From positions 62,001-126,000 of the forward strand of contig CAJSZV010000003.1 of assembly GCA_910574345.1 (NCBI GenBank): 64,000 bases of DNA, written 5' to 3'. Origin of the DNA: Clostridiaceae bacterium. Its GTDB lineage: Bacteria; Bacillota; Clostridia; Lachnospirales; Lachnospiraceae. The notes under the pieces are model-generated. The model was not told where the DNA came from, did not search any database, and saw only the letters and a list, made by a program, of their open reading frames with translations. This document shows, piece after piece, positions 1 through 9,554 of this stretch. Position 1 is the stretch's first letter. Every line of letters begins with the position of its first letter. Made by a program: the position numbers and the translations under genes.

Positions 1-1172
1 AGGATCTTTTTGCATTCCGGATGTTCCATGGTCCGCAGGCCAATATGTAAGATCGGTTCCACAAGGGGTCCTTGGTTGTCGCCAAGAGAGGGGTAACGGG
101 CGCCAGGCGGACAGAGCATGGACAGAACATGGAAGGTCTCGTTTATTCGGCGGCCAGCCTCTTCATCCAAAAGAGGTTCGCCGTTTAAGCGGGCCAGACA
201 GATCACCCGGTAAAGCATCTCTCCCACGGCGGCTCCGGACCAGTAAGCTATGGAATGTTCGCTGTAGCCTCCGTCTTCATTAAAGTCTTCTTTGATGTGA
301 CGTCGGATGATGGAGGCGCCATGGTCTTTCATGGCCGCAACATCCGGGAACTCCGGAAACAGAATGCCAAGGAGAAAGGGAATCATGCCCCGTTCCCACA
401 TGTGATGGTTGTAAGGCCGGTATCCGTCCGTATCAAATCTTCGAAACTGAATTCCCAAAAACCAGATTCGCTTTATGATCTCAAATGACAGTTCCGTGGA
501 GATTTCATAAGGGATGCGGGTGTAAAAGAGGCTGATATAGACAAGAGTCAGCCAGCCCACACTCATAACATCCCGGTCTTCCGTGTATTGAAACCGGTCA
601 GTGGAAGGCTCTGTGCAGGTGATCACAAGGGGGTAAGTCTTAAAAAATACCTGGAGCATTTCCTCAAAGAAATCAAGAACCCCGGCATCTTCTGTTTCAT
701 GGTAAAGCACGCACAGGGATTCAAAGAACTGGCCGCGGACCATCATATCCAAGTAGCTGCGGTGAATTTTCCCGGTGTCCCGGTAAATATTAAAATGGAT
801 CATGTTATCCCAGCTTTTGCCCAGACTGACCTGCCGGTCTCCTCCGGGAAGCACATAGATATGTTCGTTCATGAGTTTTTTTGCCGCATGAAGGCAGAAT
901 TCCTTTAAGCTACCCCCCAGTCCCAGGGAGGACTGGAAGGAATAAGGGCAGGTATCAGTGTCTATGGGGGTCAGTGGAAGACTCCGGTAGTCAAAAAGAA
1001 AAAAGGGAGCCTTCCGCTTTTCCAAGTAGCGGATCAGATGGTTTTTGGCTGCCGGAAGATCCTGGCTGTCCAGGGCTTCTTTGACTGGATTTAAGCCAGG
1101 CAGGGTCAAGTCCAGGGCGGAAAAGACATCTTCGTCTTTGATGGCGCGTTCGTCCAGGGGAATGAAATCCAT
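1..1172 (-). CDS. Heparinase II/III-like alpha/alpha-toroid protein (3' end cut by window edge)
   Basis: Open frame from an ATG at 1172 running off the left edge; about 390 residues are visible. A good ribosome binding site (AAAGGAGA) lies 7 bases before the ATG. The visible part has an N-terminal helical segment like that of heparinase II/III lyases and then toroid motifs: YNHHMWERG and EDGGYSEHSIAYW, which sit where the downstream paralogues have NHYLMENLG and EGCPSYH. No signal peptide is visible, so it is probably cytoplasmic. It is the last visible gene of the lyase/sulfatase operon, 19 bases after its neighbour. By family it would cleave uronic-acid-containing polysaccharide by beta-elimination; the substrate is not readable, and the C-terminal beta-sandwich half is outside the window. 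Much more divergent than the other two lyases, so it may have a different specificity. Confidence 0.8.
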   Translation of the reverse strand, partial: MDFIPLDERAIKDEDVFSALDLTLPGLNPVKEALDSQDLPAAKNHLIRYLEKRKAPFFLFDYRSLPLTPIDTDTCPYSFQSSLGLGGSLKEFCLHAAKKLMNEHIYVLPGGDRQVSLGKSWDNMIHFNIYRDTGKIHRSYLDMMVRGQFFESLCVLYHETEDAGVLDFFEEMLQVFFKTYPLVITCTEPSTDRFQYTEDRDVMSVGWLTLVYISLFYTRIPYEISTELSFEIIKRIWFLGIQFRRFDTDGYRPYNHHMWERGMIPFLLGILFPEFPDVAAMKDHGASIIRRHIKEDFNEDGGYSEHSIAYWSGAAVGEMLYRVICLARLNGEPLLDEEAGRRINETFHVLSMLCPPGARYPSLGDNQGPLVEPILHIGLRTMEHPECKKI

Positions 1173-1191
1173 AATAGGTCTCCTTTCGGTG

Positions 1192-3219
1192 TCAAAGTTT
1201 TATAAGTGTCCTGCCGTTCCACAAGAGCTGATGGCTGTCCTGGTTTTCCCCCAGGCGGCAGGAGATGAACAATCCCTCCTCCCGTCTTTCCTGATGAAAT
1301 TCCCGGCAGGAAAGAGCCTGGCCCGGCCGGAGGGGAATCAGAAGAGCACAGTGGAGGAATGTTTTTGTTTCTTCCTCCACCCTGTGGTTTAAGTGAACCA
1401 GGGTGGAATCGTGCCAGACATCATTGGCCGTGGAAATCTTTCCGGCCTCCAGACAGGTTTCCATAGCAGGGCTGCAGAGAAGTTCCATATTGGATCTGTC
1501 CTTCCCTTCGGTGCACAGGCCCATGGAAGTCAGTCTTATTCGGGGACGGTCAAGATGGAAATGAATCTGCACCGAATCTCCTTTTTTTAGTCCGGCGACT
1601 TCGTCTATTACCATCAGCGCTCGGCTGTCTAAAAGGGCCAGGACACGGGTGGCGGATGCAGGCTTATAGTTGTGGTGGCGGGACACGACGGATACAAGAC
1701 CAGGGTCTTCTCTTACAGAGATGATATGCCCCTCTTTTTGAGGACCGTAAGCCCAGGATGCCAGGTATTCCCACATGTTTTTGTTGTTGACCGTGAGACA
1801 GTTGTGCCAGAAGGCGCTCTTAAAGTGTTTTCGGTCTTCGCTGTCTTTATAAGTGTAGATGCCCGGATCGGTCACCAGCGTATCTCCGTAAGCCGTCAGA
1901 TCAAATCCGCCGGTGTCGATGTGGGCGTGAAGGTTCTGAACGGGGGACCGGCAGGCGGTCATAAGGCTGATGGCGTCATGATCCCATCCGGTGCGGATGT
2001 ACACCTGATCCAAGTCCTTCTGCCATGATACCAGGGGAAGGTCAGGTTTTTTGGGAGTCTTTGCCGCCTGGTCCATAAGGGTTTTCAGTTTTGCGGGATC
2101 CGGGATCCGCCACAAGTTATCACGGATATCATTGAAAACCGTGGATTCCGGGTAGACATACAGGGCAGTCTCCAGATACTTGGGGTCTCCGCAGGCCATG
2201 TAGCAGGCCACGGCTGCCAGGGACATGGTTTCCTTTTCCGCTATGTGGCTGTCGCCCCATGGGAAATTGCCTCCGCAGGACCGGGTGGCCGTGACGGAAT
2301 GGATGAACATCTTTTCAAGTTGCCGGATATAGGCTTCTGGAACTTCCATATGGAACTTCCGGGCGAAGACCACCCTCATGGCGAACCAGAAGACGCAGCC
2401 GTTGTGGTAGGAAGGACACCCTTCAATCTGTCCGCCGCAGGGGGTGCACTGGGCTGCCATGCAGCGGTCAAGTTCCTTCTGGGCGTGGGCTAAAAACGCC
2501 GCGCTGTCCTTCATCTCCGGAAACAGGCAGGAAAGGGACATAAGGCCCAGATTTTCCATAAGGTAGTGGTTGTGGTCGGCTTTAGGCCACAGAAGGGGAG
2601 AAATGCAAAACAGAACCCGGCAGTGGGTGTAGACACAGCACAGGATCTTTTCCAGCAAATCTTTGGTGAAACAGGGCGTATTTGCAAGGAGTTCTATGAT
2701 CAGAGGCCAGGTGCGGTAACCGCGAATTCCCGCTTCCAGGGCCCGCCAGGGGGAGAGCCCGCTAAAGTTCTCAGGAAGACAGAGACCAGCTTCATCCTGA
2801 ATGTCAGGGCAGGAAACCGTGTCTATCCAGTGCTCCAGTTCCTTCAGAGCCTTTTCTGCGTAGTCCAGGCAGCCTGTGACGCTGTAAGCCTCAGCCAGGG
2901 TTTTTAAGTGGTGCATCCGGTTCAGGTGGAAGGTATATTCATTGTCATTGACCGGGTTGAAGGTCCACTTAGGCGGATTTCCTACAAAATACAGCTCTGG
3001 TCCTGTTCCGGGAAGAACCAGCATTCCCTTCATGGCCTCCTCTGCCAGTTTTACGGTGCTGTCGGCCAGTTCTGGAAAGGCTTCCCTGACAGCGGCGCCT
3101 CGTTCCAGTGCGGTTTTGCCGTTGTTTGCCTTTAAGATGCGATTCCTTAAGAGCACCAGGAGCTTTTTGGTATCTATGTTTTCCGGCAGGATGTCCCGGA
3201 TGGCAACAGTGGAATTCAT
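1192..3219 (-). CDS. Heparinase II/III family polysaccharide lyase
   Basis: 675 residues. The N-terminal half is an alpha/alpha toroid containing WPKADHNHYLMENLGL and QIEGCPSYHNGCVFW; the C-terminal half is the heparinase II/III beta-sandwich domain with NLHAHIDTGGFDLTAYGD and DPGIYTYKD. The His and Tyr residues in NHY, PSYH and HAHID are the likely catalytic set by family analogy. There is no signal peptide, so it should act on imported oligosaccharide. The ATG overlaps the sulfatase stop codon (ATGA), and AGAGAGG lies 7 bases upstream, which implies translational coupling. It is a clear paralogue of the lyase at 4610-6616 (long identical stretches around the motifs). Family assignment is firm; substrate (heparan, chondroitin, alginate or other uronate) is inference. 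Confidence 0.88.
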   Translation of the reverse strand: MNSTVAIRDILPENIDTKKLLVLLRNRILKANNGKTALERGAAVREAFPELADSTVKLAEEAMKGMLVLPGTGPELYFVGNPPKWTFNPVNDNEYTFHLNRMHHLKTLAEAYSVTGCLDYAEKALKELEHWIDTVSCPDIQDEAGLCLPENFSGLSPWRALEAGIRGYRTWPLIIELLANTPCFTKDLLEKILCCVYTHCRVLFCISPLLWPKADHNHYLMENLGLMSLSCLFPEMKDSAAFLAHAQKELDRCMAAQCTPCGGQIEGCPSYHNGCVFWFAMRVVFARKFHMEVPEAYIRQLEKMFIHSVTATRSCGGNFPWGDSHIAEKETMSLAAVACYMACGDPKYLETALYVYPESTVFNDIRDNLWRIPDPAKLKTLMDQAAKTPKKPDLPLVSWQKDLDQVYIRTGWDHDAISLMTACRSPVQNLHAHIDTGGFDLTAYGDTLVTDPGIYTYKDSEDRKHFKSAFWHNCLTVNNKNMWEYLASWAYGPQKEGHIISVREDPGLVSVVSRHHNYKPASATRVLALLDSRALMVIDEVAGLKKGDSVQIHFHLDRPRIRLTSMGLCTEGKDRSNMELLCSPAMETCLEAGKISTANDVWHDSTLVHLNHRVEEETKTFLHCALLIPLRPGQALSCREFHQERREEGLFISCRLGENQDSHQLLWNGRTLIKL

Positions 3220-4613
3220 AAGACTGCCTCTCTTTCATAACCTGCGTTTTTATAGTTGGGGTCTGCGCCAGGACCGAAGCCTAAGGACGCGCGGCGTTTT
3301 CTCATGGCGGCCGCAGTATTCTCATACCGGGGATCCTCCATAAGGTTCACGGTTTCCCCCGGATCTTTTTCCAGATCCCACAGAACTTCCGGCATATCTT
3401 CGCCGTAATAATGGTATTTCAGATGATCCTGCTTGATCATCAGGTACTCTCCGCGATATTGGCTGACGGATTCGTTGTTCCAATGGGAAGCGTCGCCGTT
3501 CATCAGGGGCACTAAAGAGCGGCTGTCCAGGTTGTCCGGCGTTTCAAGGCCGCACAGATGGCAGAGGGTGGCGTACAGATCGCAGAGGTTTACATTTTCC
3601 CTGACTCTGCGGGCGGCGAAACGGGAGGGGAAGCGGATGAATAAGGGTACCCGGACGCTGGATTCATAGAATTTGTGCTTGGCCCAGATGCCGTGTTCGC
3701 CTAACATCTCTCCGTGGTCGCTGGTAAATACGATGATCCAGTCATCCAGGTTCTGTCCTGCCTCATGAAGCTTATCCAAAATCTTTCCTATGTGGCTGTC
3801 CACGGTTTCCACCATAGCATAGTAGGCGGCGGTGGCGCGCTGCACGTCCCGGTAAAGCACATCCTTCCCGATCTCCAGATGTTTGGTGTCCAGATAAGGA
3901 TGGCCGCTCATGATCTCCTCAGGGCCGAATACGGGAACCCGGTTTAAGTAGTATTTAAACAGCCCTTCATCACAAAAGTAAGGGTAATGGGGCAGCGTAA
4001 AGCTGGCCTTTAAAAGAAGGGGCTGATTGAGCTGCTGCTTGTCATAATAGGGAGACTCCAGAATATGTTCTATGGCATTTAAAGTCCCCAGAAGGGTATA
4101 TTCATCCTGGCTGCTTACTCGGCAGCGGCCTGCGCCGGCCCGCAGCACTTCCTTTACATTGGTCCAGCGCAGCTCCGACTTGGGAGTGCGGAATTTTTGA
4201 AGCTTTTCCTGGTCCATACCGGGGATAAATTTTTCCGATATCCGGGTCTCACAGCCGATGCGGGCCTGCCAGCCCTGCATCTGATCCGGACCTGTATGGT
4301 GGAGCTTGCCGCAGCAGACCGTGTAATAGGCGTTTTCGCTGAAAGTCCGGGCAAAGGTGCGGTAGAAGGGAGGCAGGTCGTCGCCGAAGATCTCACAGCC
4401 GCAGGTACGGGGCAGCTGGCCGCTCATCATGCACTGCCGGGCCGGAATGCAGACAGGAGAAGGTGTGTAGGCGTTTTCAAAGATCACGCTGTCCTTTGCC
4501 AGACGGTCCAGGCTGGGGGTGCGGACAACGGAATTTCCAGCAAAGCCTGCCAGGTCCGGCCGGTGTTCGTCGGTCATGAGAAAAAGAATGTTGGGATATT
4601 CATGGCGGTTCAT
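3216..4613 (-). CDS. Type I (formylglycine-dependent) sulfatase
   Basis: 465 residues of the alkaline-phosphatase-like fold. The sulfatase signature CIPAR with Cys55 (PSPVCIPARQCMMSGQ) is the Cys that would be oxidised to formylglycine. Metal-site residues are seen at the N-terminus (MTDEHRPD, residues 13-20) and in SDHGEMLGEHG near residue 300. It removes sulfate esters from a sugar. There is no signal peptide, unlike many secreted gut sulfatases, so it probably works on imported oligosaccharides together with the flanking lyases. It overlaps both neighbours by 4 bases (ATGA at each end); the start is supported by AAAGGAGG. No anaerobic sulfatase-maturing enzyme is encoded in the window, so maturation must come from elsewhere. 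Confidence 0.92.
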   Translation of the reverse strand: MNRHEYPNILFLMTDEHRPDLAGFAGNSVVRTPSLDRLAKDSVIFENAYTPSPVCIPARQCMMSGQLPRTCGCEIFGDDLPPFYRTFARTFSENAYYTVCCGKLHHTGPDQMQGWQARIGCETRISEKFIPGMDQEKLQKFRTPKSELRWTNVKEVLRAGAGRCRVSSQDEYTLLGTLNAIEHILESPYYDKQQLNQPLLLKASFTLPHYPYFCDEGLFKYYLNRVPVFGPEEIMSGHPYLDTKHLEIGKDVLYRDVQRATAAYYAMVETVDSHIGKILDKLHEAGQNLDDWIIVFTSDHGEMLGEHGIWAKHKFYESSVRVPLFIRFPSRFAARRVRENVNLCDLYATLCHLCGLETPDNLDSRSLVPLMNGDASHWNNESVSQYRGEYLMIKQDHLKYHYYGEDMPEVLWDLEKDPGETVNLMEDPRYENTAAAMRKRRASLGFGPGADPNYKNAGYEREAVL

Positions 4614-6616
4614 GGGCGTCCTCCTTTTATGGTGAATTCATAGTGCTTTCCCTGGATCAAAAAGGTGATGCATGCTGTTTTTATGCCCTTTTCCTCCCTG
4701 ATTTCTGTGGTCAGATCCTGTACCCTTGGAGCCGGTTTCCCTTTTGCGGGATAGAGAATGGTGGCAAAGGCTTCTGTGGGACGGCAGGATTCTTTTTGAT
4801 ACCGGACGATGACGGAATCCCGATATACATCCCTTACATCCGACACCTTGCCGGGCAGGAGGAAGGGCTCCCCGGCTGTGGTGGTGACCGTGAGGGAGGC
4901 TCCGTTTTCCCAGCGGGCAAGGATGGCGGTTTTATCCAAAGTGACTGCCGGCCGGTCGATGTGGAACAGAAGCTGCAGGGAGTCTTTGTGGGACAGACCT
5001 TCCGCCAGGTCCGCAGCCAGAAGGAATCTGCCATCAACTAAAGCCAGCAGGCGTGTGTGAATGACCGGTTCGTAGTTTCTGTGGGCGGCTACGGCCCAGA
5101 TCAGTCCCGGTTCTTCCTTACAGTCCAGAATACGTCCCTGCTTTTGGGGGCCATATTTCCAGGAATGGATGTACTCCCAGGCATCCCGGTGATTGACGGT
5201 TAAGGTATTGTGCCACTTCATGGTTTTAAAATTCTTCCGGTCCTCACCGTTTTTGTATGTATATCTTCCCGGATCCACTGCCATGGGAACGCCAAAGGCG
5301 GTGAAGTCAAAGCCGCAAGGGTCAATGTGGGCATGAAGATTTTTAACGGGAGTGCGGCAGGCAAACTGGACGCTTAGAGAATCCTTTTCCCATCCGCTTC
5401 GGAAATAGGCGTGGTCTAAGGTCTTATTATAATAAAGAAGAGGAAACTTCGGTTTTTTCTTTTCCGTCTTTATCCTGGTCAGCAGATTACAGAACGTTGG
5501 GATGGAATCCATGGACCAGATCTGTTCTTCGGCCTCTGCAAGAAAGTCCTGAAAGCTGAAAAACTGTCTTATAAAATACAGCCACTGACTGTCTCCCGTT
5601 GCCAGAAAGGCACAGACGCCTGCTTTGACAGCTGTGCCTGTGCGGGTTCCCGTGTCGCCCCAGGGGACATTGGAGCCGTTGGGGCGGGTGGCATAGAGGG
5701 AATAGAGAGGCATGGAGGCAAAGCGCTTCCTGTAGGAAGGAGGGAGTTCAAAACCGTATTTTCTGGAGTAGACCATTACCATGGCAAACCAGAAGACGCA
5801 GCCATTATGATAGGAGGGGCAGCCCTCAATCTGAGCGCCCTGGGCGTCCACCTGGACTTCCATACAGCGGCACAGCTCTTTTATGGCATGACGTTTCCAT
5901 GTTTCCGATTCCGAAAGTTCCGGAAACATACAGGCTGTGCATAGAAGACCCAGGTTTTCCATAAGATAATGGTTGTGGTCTGCCTTTGGCCATGCCAGGG
6001 GAGACAGATGGTAGAGGACTTCGCACTGCTCATACAGGCTGTACAGAACCTTTTCAAAGATTTCAAGGGTCATGTGAGGGGAACCTGCCAGCCCCTCCAA
6101 GGAAGGGCACCAGGTACGGTAGGGACGGATGCCGCACTCCAAAAGCCGCCATGGTCCGGCAGCGGGACAGTTAAACTGCTCGTATGCCCAGTTTCCGTTC
6201 TCATCTGTAATGGAACCTCTGGGACAGACATCGATCCAGTTTGTCATCTCATCCAGAATTTTTTTGGCGTAGGATTGGTCTTGGGTGAGAAAGTAGGTGT
6301 ACAGCATAGGGAGCCAGTGGTTCATGCGGCTGATCTGAAATACATATTCGTTGTTGCAGTAGGGATTGTCATGCCAGCGTGGGGGAGTGCCCATCTGGGT
6401 TTTTTCGCTGTTTCCCGGAAGACGGGCAAATCCAAGGAAGCTGTCTTTCCCGTCCTTAAGCACCGCATCTGCAATCTCCGGAAAGGCTTTCCGGATCTGC
6501 TGAGCACGTTCAAAGGGAGAGGGGAGCGCGGCGCATCGTCTTTTGAAATTCTCAAATGCCTCTGCCATGGTGAAGGATTTTCCCAGGATGGAGGATTGAT
6601 TTTGGTTTGGTTCCAT
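4610..6616 (-). CDS. Heparinase II/III family polysaccharide lyase, first gene of the operon
   Basis: 668 residues from the ATG at 6616. A longer open frame to 6673 exists, but that start lies upstream of the predicted transcription start, while the 6616 ATG has GAAAGGGA well placed before it. It shows the same architecture as the 1192-3219 protein: toroid with WPKADHNHYLMENLGL and QIEGCPSYHNGCVFW, then the beta-sandwich domain with NLHAHIDPCGFDFTAFG and DPGRYTYKNGEDRKNF. No signal peptide. It is likely a beta-eliminating lyase for a uronate polysaccharide fragment. Having two close lyases around one sulfatase suggests either sequential action on sulfated and unsulfated units or different chain lengths; this is inference. 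Confidence 0.88.
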   Translation of the reverse strand: MEPNQNQSSILGKSFTMAEAFENFKRRCAALPSPFERAQQIRKAFPEIADAVLKDGKDSFLGFARLPGNSEKTQMGTPPRWHDNPYCNNEYVFQISRMNHWLPMLYTYFLTQDQSYAKKILDEMTNWIDVCPRGSITDENGNWAYEQFNCPAAGPWRLLECGIRPYRTWCPSLEGLAGSPHMTLEIFEKVLYSLYEQCEVLYHLSPLAWPKADHNHYLMENLGLLCTACMFPELSESETWKRHAIKELCRCMEVQVDAQGAQIEGCPSYHNGCVFWFAMVMVYSRKYGFELPPSYRKRFASMPLYSLYATRPNGSNVPWGDTGTRTGTAVKAGVCAFLATGDSQWLYFIRQFFSFQDFLAEAEEQIWSMDSIPTFCNLLTRIKTEKKKPKFPLLYYNKTLDHAYFRSGWEKDSLSVQFACRTPVKNLHAHIDPCGFDFTAFGVPMAVDPGRYTYKNGEDRKNFKTMKWHNTLTVNHRDAWEYIHSWKYGPQKQGRILDCKEEPGLIWAVAAHRNYEPVIHTRLLALVDGRFLLAADLAEGLSHKDSLQLLFHIDRPAVTLDKTAILARWENGASLTVTTTAGEPFLLPGKVSDVRDVYRDSVIVRYQKESCRPTEAFATILYPAKGKPAPRVQDLTTEIREEKGIKTACITFLIQGKHYEFTIKGGRP

Positions 6617-6653
6617 AATGTGGTCCCTTTCTGAAATTTTTAAAGCTGCTACC

Positions 6654-6683
6654 ATTATAAAAGCAGCCGACAAAGGGTTTCAA
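6654..6683 (-). promoter_or_regulatory. Sigma-A-type promoter of the lyase/sulfatase operon
   Basis: Reading the minus strand: -35 TTGAAA (6683-6678), an 18-base spacer and a perfect -10 TATAAT (6659-6654). The expected transcription start near 6647 leaves a leader of about 30 bases before the ATG at 6616. Confidence 0.6.
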
Positions 6684-6793
6684 TGACGGAATTTTGGGAA
6701 ATATCACTTTCTTGCAGAAAAAAGGGGAAATCCAATACTTTTATGAAAGAAAAGGCGGATACAAAAAAATGATATTTTACAAAATTTTCTCAA

Positions 6794-6822
6794 TTGCAAA
6801 TACAAATGGACTATGCTATCCT
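6794..6822 (+). promoter_or_regulatory. Putative promoter of the ABC transporter/AraC operon
   Basis: -35 TTGCAA (6794-6799), 17-base spacer, -10 TATCCT (6817-6822). It leaves a leader of about 75 bases before the binding-protein ATG. The divergent promoter at 6654-6683 is about 110 bases away, so one regulator bound between them could control both operons. Confidence 0.45.
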
Positions 6823-6904
6823 TAGGCCACAGTCAATGTAGATCCCGCCAAAGATACAAAAGGCGCCGTGTATCAGGGATATTAAAAACTAAAGGAGAAT
6901 CGAC

Positions 6905-8557
6905 ATGAAAAAGACTTACAAACGCCTGATGGCAGGGATGCTGGTATCCGCAATAGCCATCACTTCACTGGCAGGCTGCAGTTCTTCCAATAAGGAAGAG
7001 ACGACAAAGGCCCCTGCCGCAGGGGAAGCCGGAAAAACCCAGGCTGCAAAGGAAGAAGAAAAAGAGACGACGGCTGCCGAAAACCAAGAGCCGGTTACTC
7101 TGACATGGCTGGTAGGCGAGACTTCCTCGGAAGTGGACGACAATGCAGAAGTGGTTAAGATGATCGAGGAGCGCTTTCATATTGACATGAAGGCCTGGCA
7201 GGTAGACGCCAAGAATTTCCAGGAGAACCTGAACGTCCGGTTTGCAGGCGGCGAGATGCCAGATGTTCTGGTCGTAAACAACCTGTCTCTGCTTCCTACA
7301 TATGTAGACGGCGGCATTGTGGGAGAGCTTCCCATTGAGGTGATCCGTGAGAAAGCGCCTAACTACGCAAAGGTGGCAGATGAGTACGACGACGGAACGC
7401 TGTGGAGCACTATGATCTATAATGGAAAGAACTATGGCGTAACCAATCCCATGGATGCAGTGCCTATGGCCATGTTCTGGAGAAAGGACTGGCTGGATAA
7501 ACTGGGACTGGAAGTTCCAAAGACCCTTGACGAGTATGAGGAGGTTCTGACCGCTTTCGTCGAGCAGGATCCTGACGGCAACGGCAAGAAGGACACGGCC
7601 GGTATGGCTGAGCGGGCTTTTAATGCAGTCTTTGGCGCCTATGGCCTGCGCTGCGTAACCGGCGGCAAGCCTGGGTTTAAGGTGGAAGAGATGCAGCTAG
7701 GCGAGGATAATGTGCCGTTCTTCCCCTATATCCATCCGGATGCCAAGCTGGCTCTGGCCAAGCTTCATGACTGGTATGAGAAAGGCATTATTGACAAAGA
7801 GTTTATTACCGGTGAAAATCACGGCGGATATACATGGCTGTCCCATTCCTTTATGAACGGCCGTATCGGTCTGACCTGCGCGCAGCCCTATCATTATCTG
7901 AACACGGACAGAGATCTGACCGATGAGAAGACATGGGGCGTGTGCATGAGAGAACTGAAAGGTCTGGATCCCGACGCTGAGATCGTCATCGGACCGGCGC
8001 CTGTTGGTCCTGACGGAAAGTCCGGTACGGAGGGCTGGAATTTGACAGGACGCCTGACCTGTCTGACCACTCAGGCTGCTTCCGATCCCCGGAAGGTAGA
8101 CGCATTCCTGGCTATGCTGGACGCATACTACGCGGATATGGAATATGCGAAGTTAGCCAACTACGGTCTGGAAGGCATCCACTTTGAGCAGACCCCCGAC
8201 GGTCCTGTCCGCCTCATGGAAGGCGTGGAGCTGAGGAGGGAAGGTGTACTGCAGTGTGACTTCGGCTCTACGGTTACCTTTGCAAAAAATGTAACTCCGG
8301 AGAAGACTGAATTTGGCCACAAGGTTACGGGTAACGGTTATTACCGCTTCAATATCCCGCCTGTACAGGAGTTCTCCGATGTGATTGCCACCCTGGATAC
8401 TCTGACCGAGCAGGCATACTTTGACATGATTACCGGAACCAAGCCTCTGGATTACTTTGACACTTTTGTAGAAGAGTTCAAGAAGGCCGGCGGCGAAGCG
8501 GCGGAGAAGGCTGTCCAGGAAGCATACGCGGCAAAGGTTGCTGCCATTGGAAACTAA
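6905..8557 (+). CDS. Sugar ABC transporter solute-binding lipoprotein (LplA type)
   Basis: 550 residues. A lipoprotein signal peptide ends in the lipobox LAGC (Cys24), followed by a low-complexity, Ala/Glu-rich linker to about residue 58 and a family 1 extracellular solute-binding domain. It is longer than ordinary maltose-type binding proteins (about 420), as is typical for LplA-like proteins that pair with LplB/YtcP permeases and handle complex oligosaccharides. It would be anchored outside the membrane and deliver ligand to the two permeases just downstream (31-base gap). The ribosome binding site AAAGGAG precedes the ATG. No ATPase gene is in the operon; such systems use a shared MsmK-type ATPase encoded elsewhere. 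The ligand is inferred from the divergent lyases to be a uronate oligosaccharide. Confidence 0.9.
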   Translation: MKKTYKRLMAGMLVSAIAITSLAGCSSSNKEETTKAPAAGEAGKTQAAKEEEKETTAAENQEPVTLTWLVGETSSEVDDNAEVVKMIEERFHIDMKAWQVDAKNFQENLNVRFAGGEMPDVLVVNNLSLLPTYVDGGIVGELPIEVIREKAPNYAKVADEYDDGTLWSTMIYNGKNYGVTNPMDAVPMAMFWRKDWLDKLGLEVPKTLDEYEEVLTAFVEQDPDGNGKKDTAGMAERAFNAVFGAYGLRCVTGGKPGFKVEEMQLGEDNVPFFPYIHPDAKLALAKLHDWYEKGIIDKEFITGENHGGYTWLSHSFMNGRIGLTCAQPYHYLNTDRDLTDEKTWGVCMRELKGLDPDAEIVIGPAPVGPDGKSGTEGWNLTGRLTCLTTQAASDPRKVDAFLAMLDAYYADMEYAKLANYGLEGIHFEQTPDGPVRLMEGVELRREGVLQCDFGSTVTFAKNVTPEKTEFGHKVTGNGYYRFNIPPVQEFSDVIATLDTLTEQAYFDMITGTKPLDYFDTFVEEFKKAGGEAAEKAVQEAYAAKVAAIGN

Positions 8558-8588
8558 GGACCTGCAAACTGAGAGGTAAGGTATTGCC

Positions 8589-9542
8589 ATGAAAACAGAA
8601 AAAAAGAAGGGTGCTGCAGCTCCCTCCCGGAAATCCCACAGAGGATTTCTGGGAAATCTGGTTTATTACAAAGAGTATTATCTCATGCTGATTCCCGGAC
8701 TGCTGTTCTTTCTGGTATTCTGCTATGGTCCTATGTACGGACTGGCCATTGCTTTCCAGGATTACTATCCTTTGAAGGGGATTGGAGGCAGCGCCTGGGT
8801 AGGATTCAAGCATTTTAAGAAATTATTTTCGGACCCCTTTTTCGTGTCTGTATTAAAGAACACCCTTATCATCAGCTTTTATAAGATTTTGGTCTGCTTT
8901 CCGGCGCCGATTCTTTTATGTCTGGCCTTAAATGAAATCAGACATTTGAGATTCAAGAAGCTTGCCCAGTCTGTTTCCTACCTGCCTCACTTTATTTCCT
9001 GGGTTGTGGTGTCCGGCATTATTATAGAATTTTTGTCCCCTTCCAGAGGTCCCATCAATATTCTTCTCCAGGAACTTGGGCTGGAACCGATTTTCTTTGT
9101 GGCGGAGCCCAGGTATTTCAGAGGCGTGCTGGTGATTTCCGACTTGTGGAAATCCATAGGCTGGGGTTCCATCGTATACCTGGCAGCCGTGACCGGCGTT
9201 GATCCCACCCTCTATGAAGCGGCGGAGATGGACGGCGCAGGCCGCGTAAAGAAGATTCTCCATGTAACTCTTCCGGCTCTGGTTCCTATCATCACCGTAA
9301 TGTTTATCATGGAGTCGGGAAAAGTTTTAAACGACAGCTTTGAGCAGGTGTACAACTTTCTGACGCCCAGCACCTATCAGGTGGGAGATGTGATTTCCAC
9401 CTTCGTATACCGGATGGGTATCCAGAAGATGCAGTACAGTTTTACTACGGCGGTGGATCTGTTTAAGAACATCGTATCCTTCATTCTGGTTATGGCGACC
9501 AACTACATGGCCAGAAAGACCAACGATTATGCATTGTGGTAA
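8589..9542 (+). CDS. Sugar ABC transporter permease (LplB type)
   Basis: 317 residues, with a lysine-rich cytoplasmic N-terminus followed by about six membrane segments starting near residue 34. The EAA loop is visible as EAAEMDGAGRVKKILHVTLP (near residues 214-233), the docking site for the ATPase. It is the first of two permeases; 12 bases separate it from the second. Assignment to the LplB/YtcP group rests on length, the N-terminal pattern and context. Confidence 0.9.
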   Translation: MKTEKKKGAAAPSRKSHRGFLGNLVYYKEYYLMLIPGLLFFLVFCYGPMYGLAIAFQDYYPLKGIGGSAWVGFKHFKKLFSDPFFVSVLKNTLIISFYKILVCFPAPILLCLALNEIRHLRFKKLAQSVSYLPHFISWVVVSGIIIEFLSPSRGPINILLQELGLEPIFFVAEPRYFRGVLVISDLWKSIGWGSIVYLAAVTGVDPTLYEAAEMDGAGRVKKILHVTLPALVPIITVMFIMESGKVLNDSFEQVYNFLTPSTYQVGDVISTFVYRMGIQKMQYSFTTAVDLFKNIVSFILVMATNYMARKTNDYALW

Positions 9543-9554
9543 GGAGGCCGACAC

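Noticed and set aside
5969-6634. 221-residue plus-strand frame
   Set aside because: Antisense to the operon's first lyase, with no start site signals; the lyase motifs on the other strand are unambiguous.
6617-6673. Longer N-terminus for the first lyase
   Set aside because: The upstream ATG lies on top of the predicted -10 element and has no ribosome binding site; the ATG at 6616 does.
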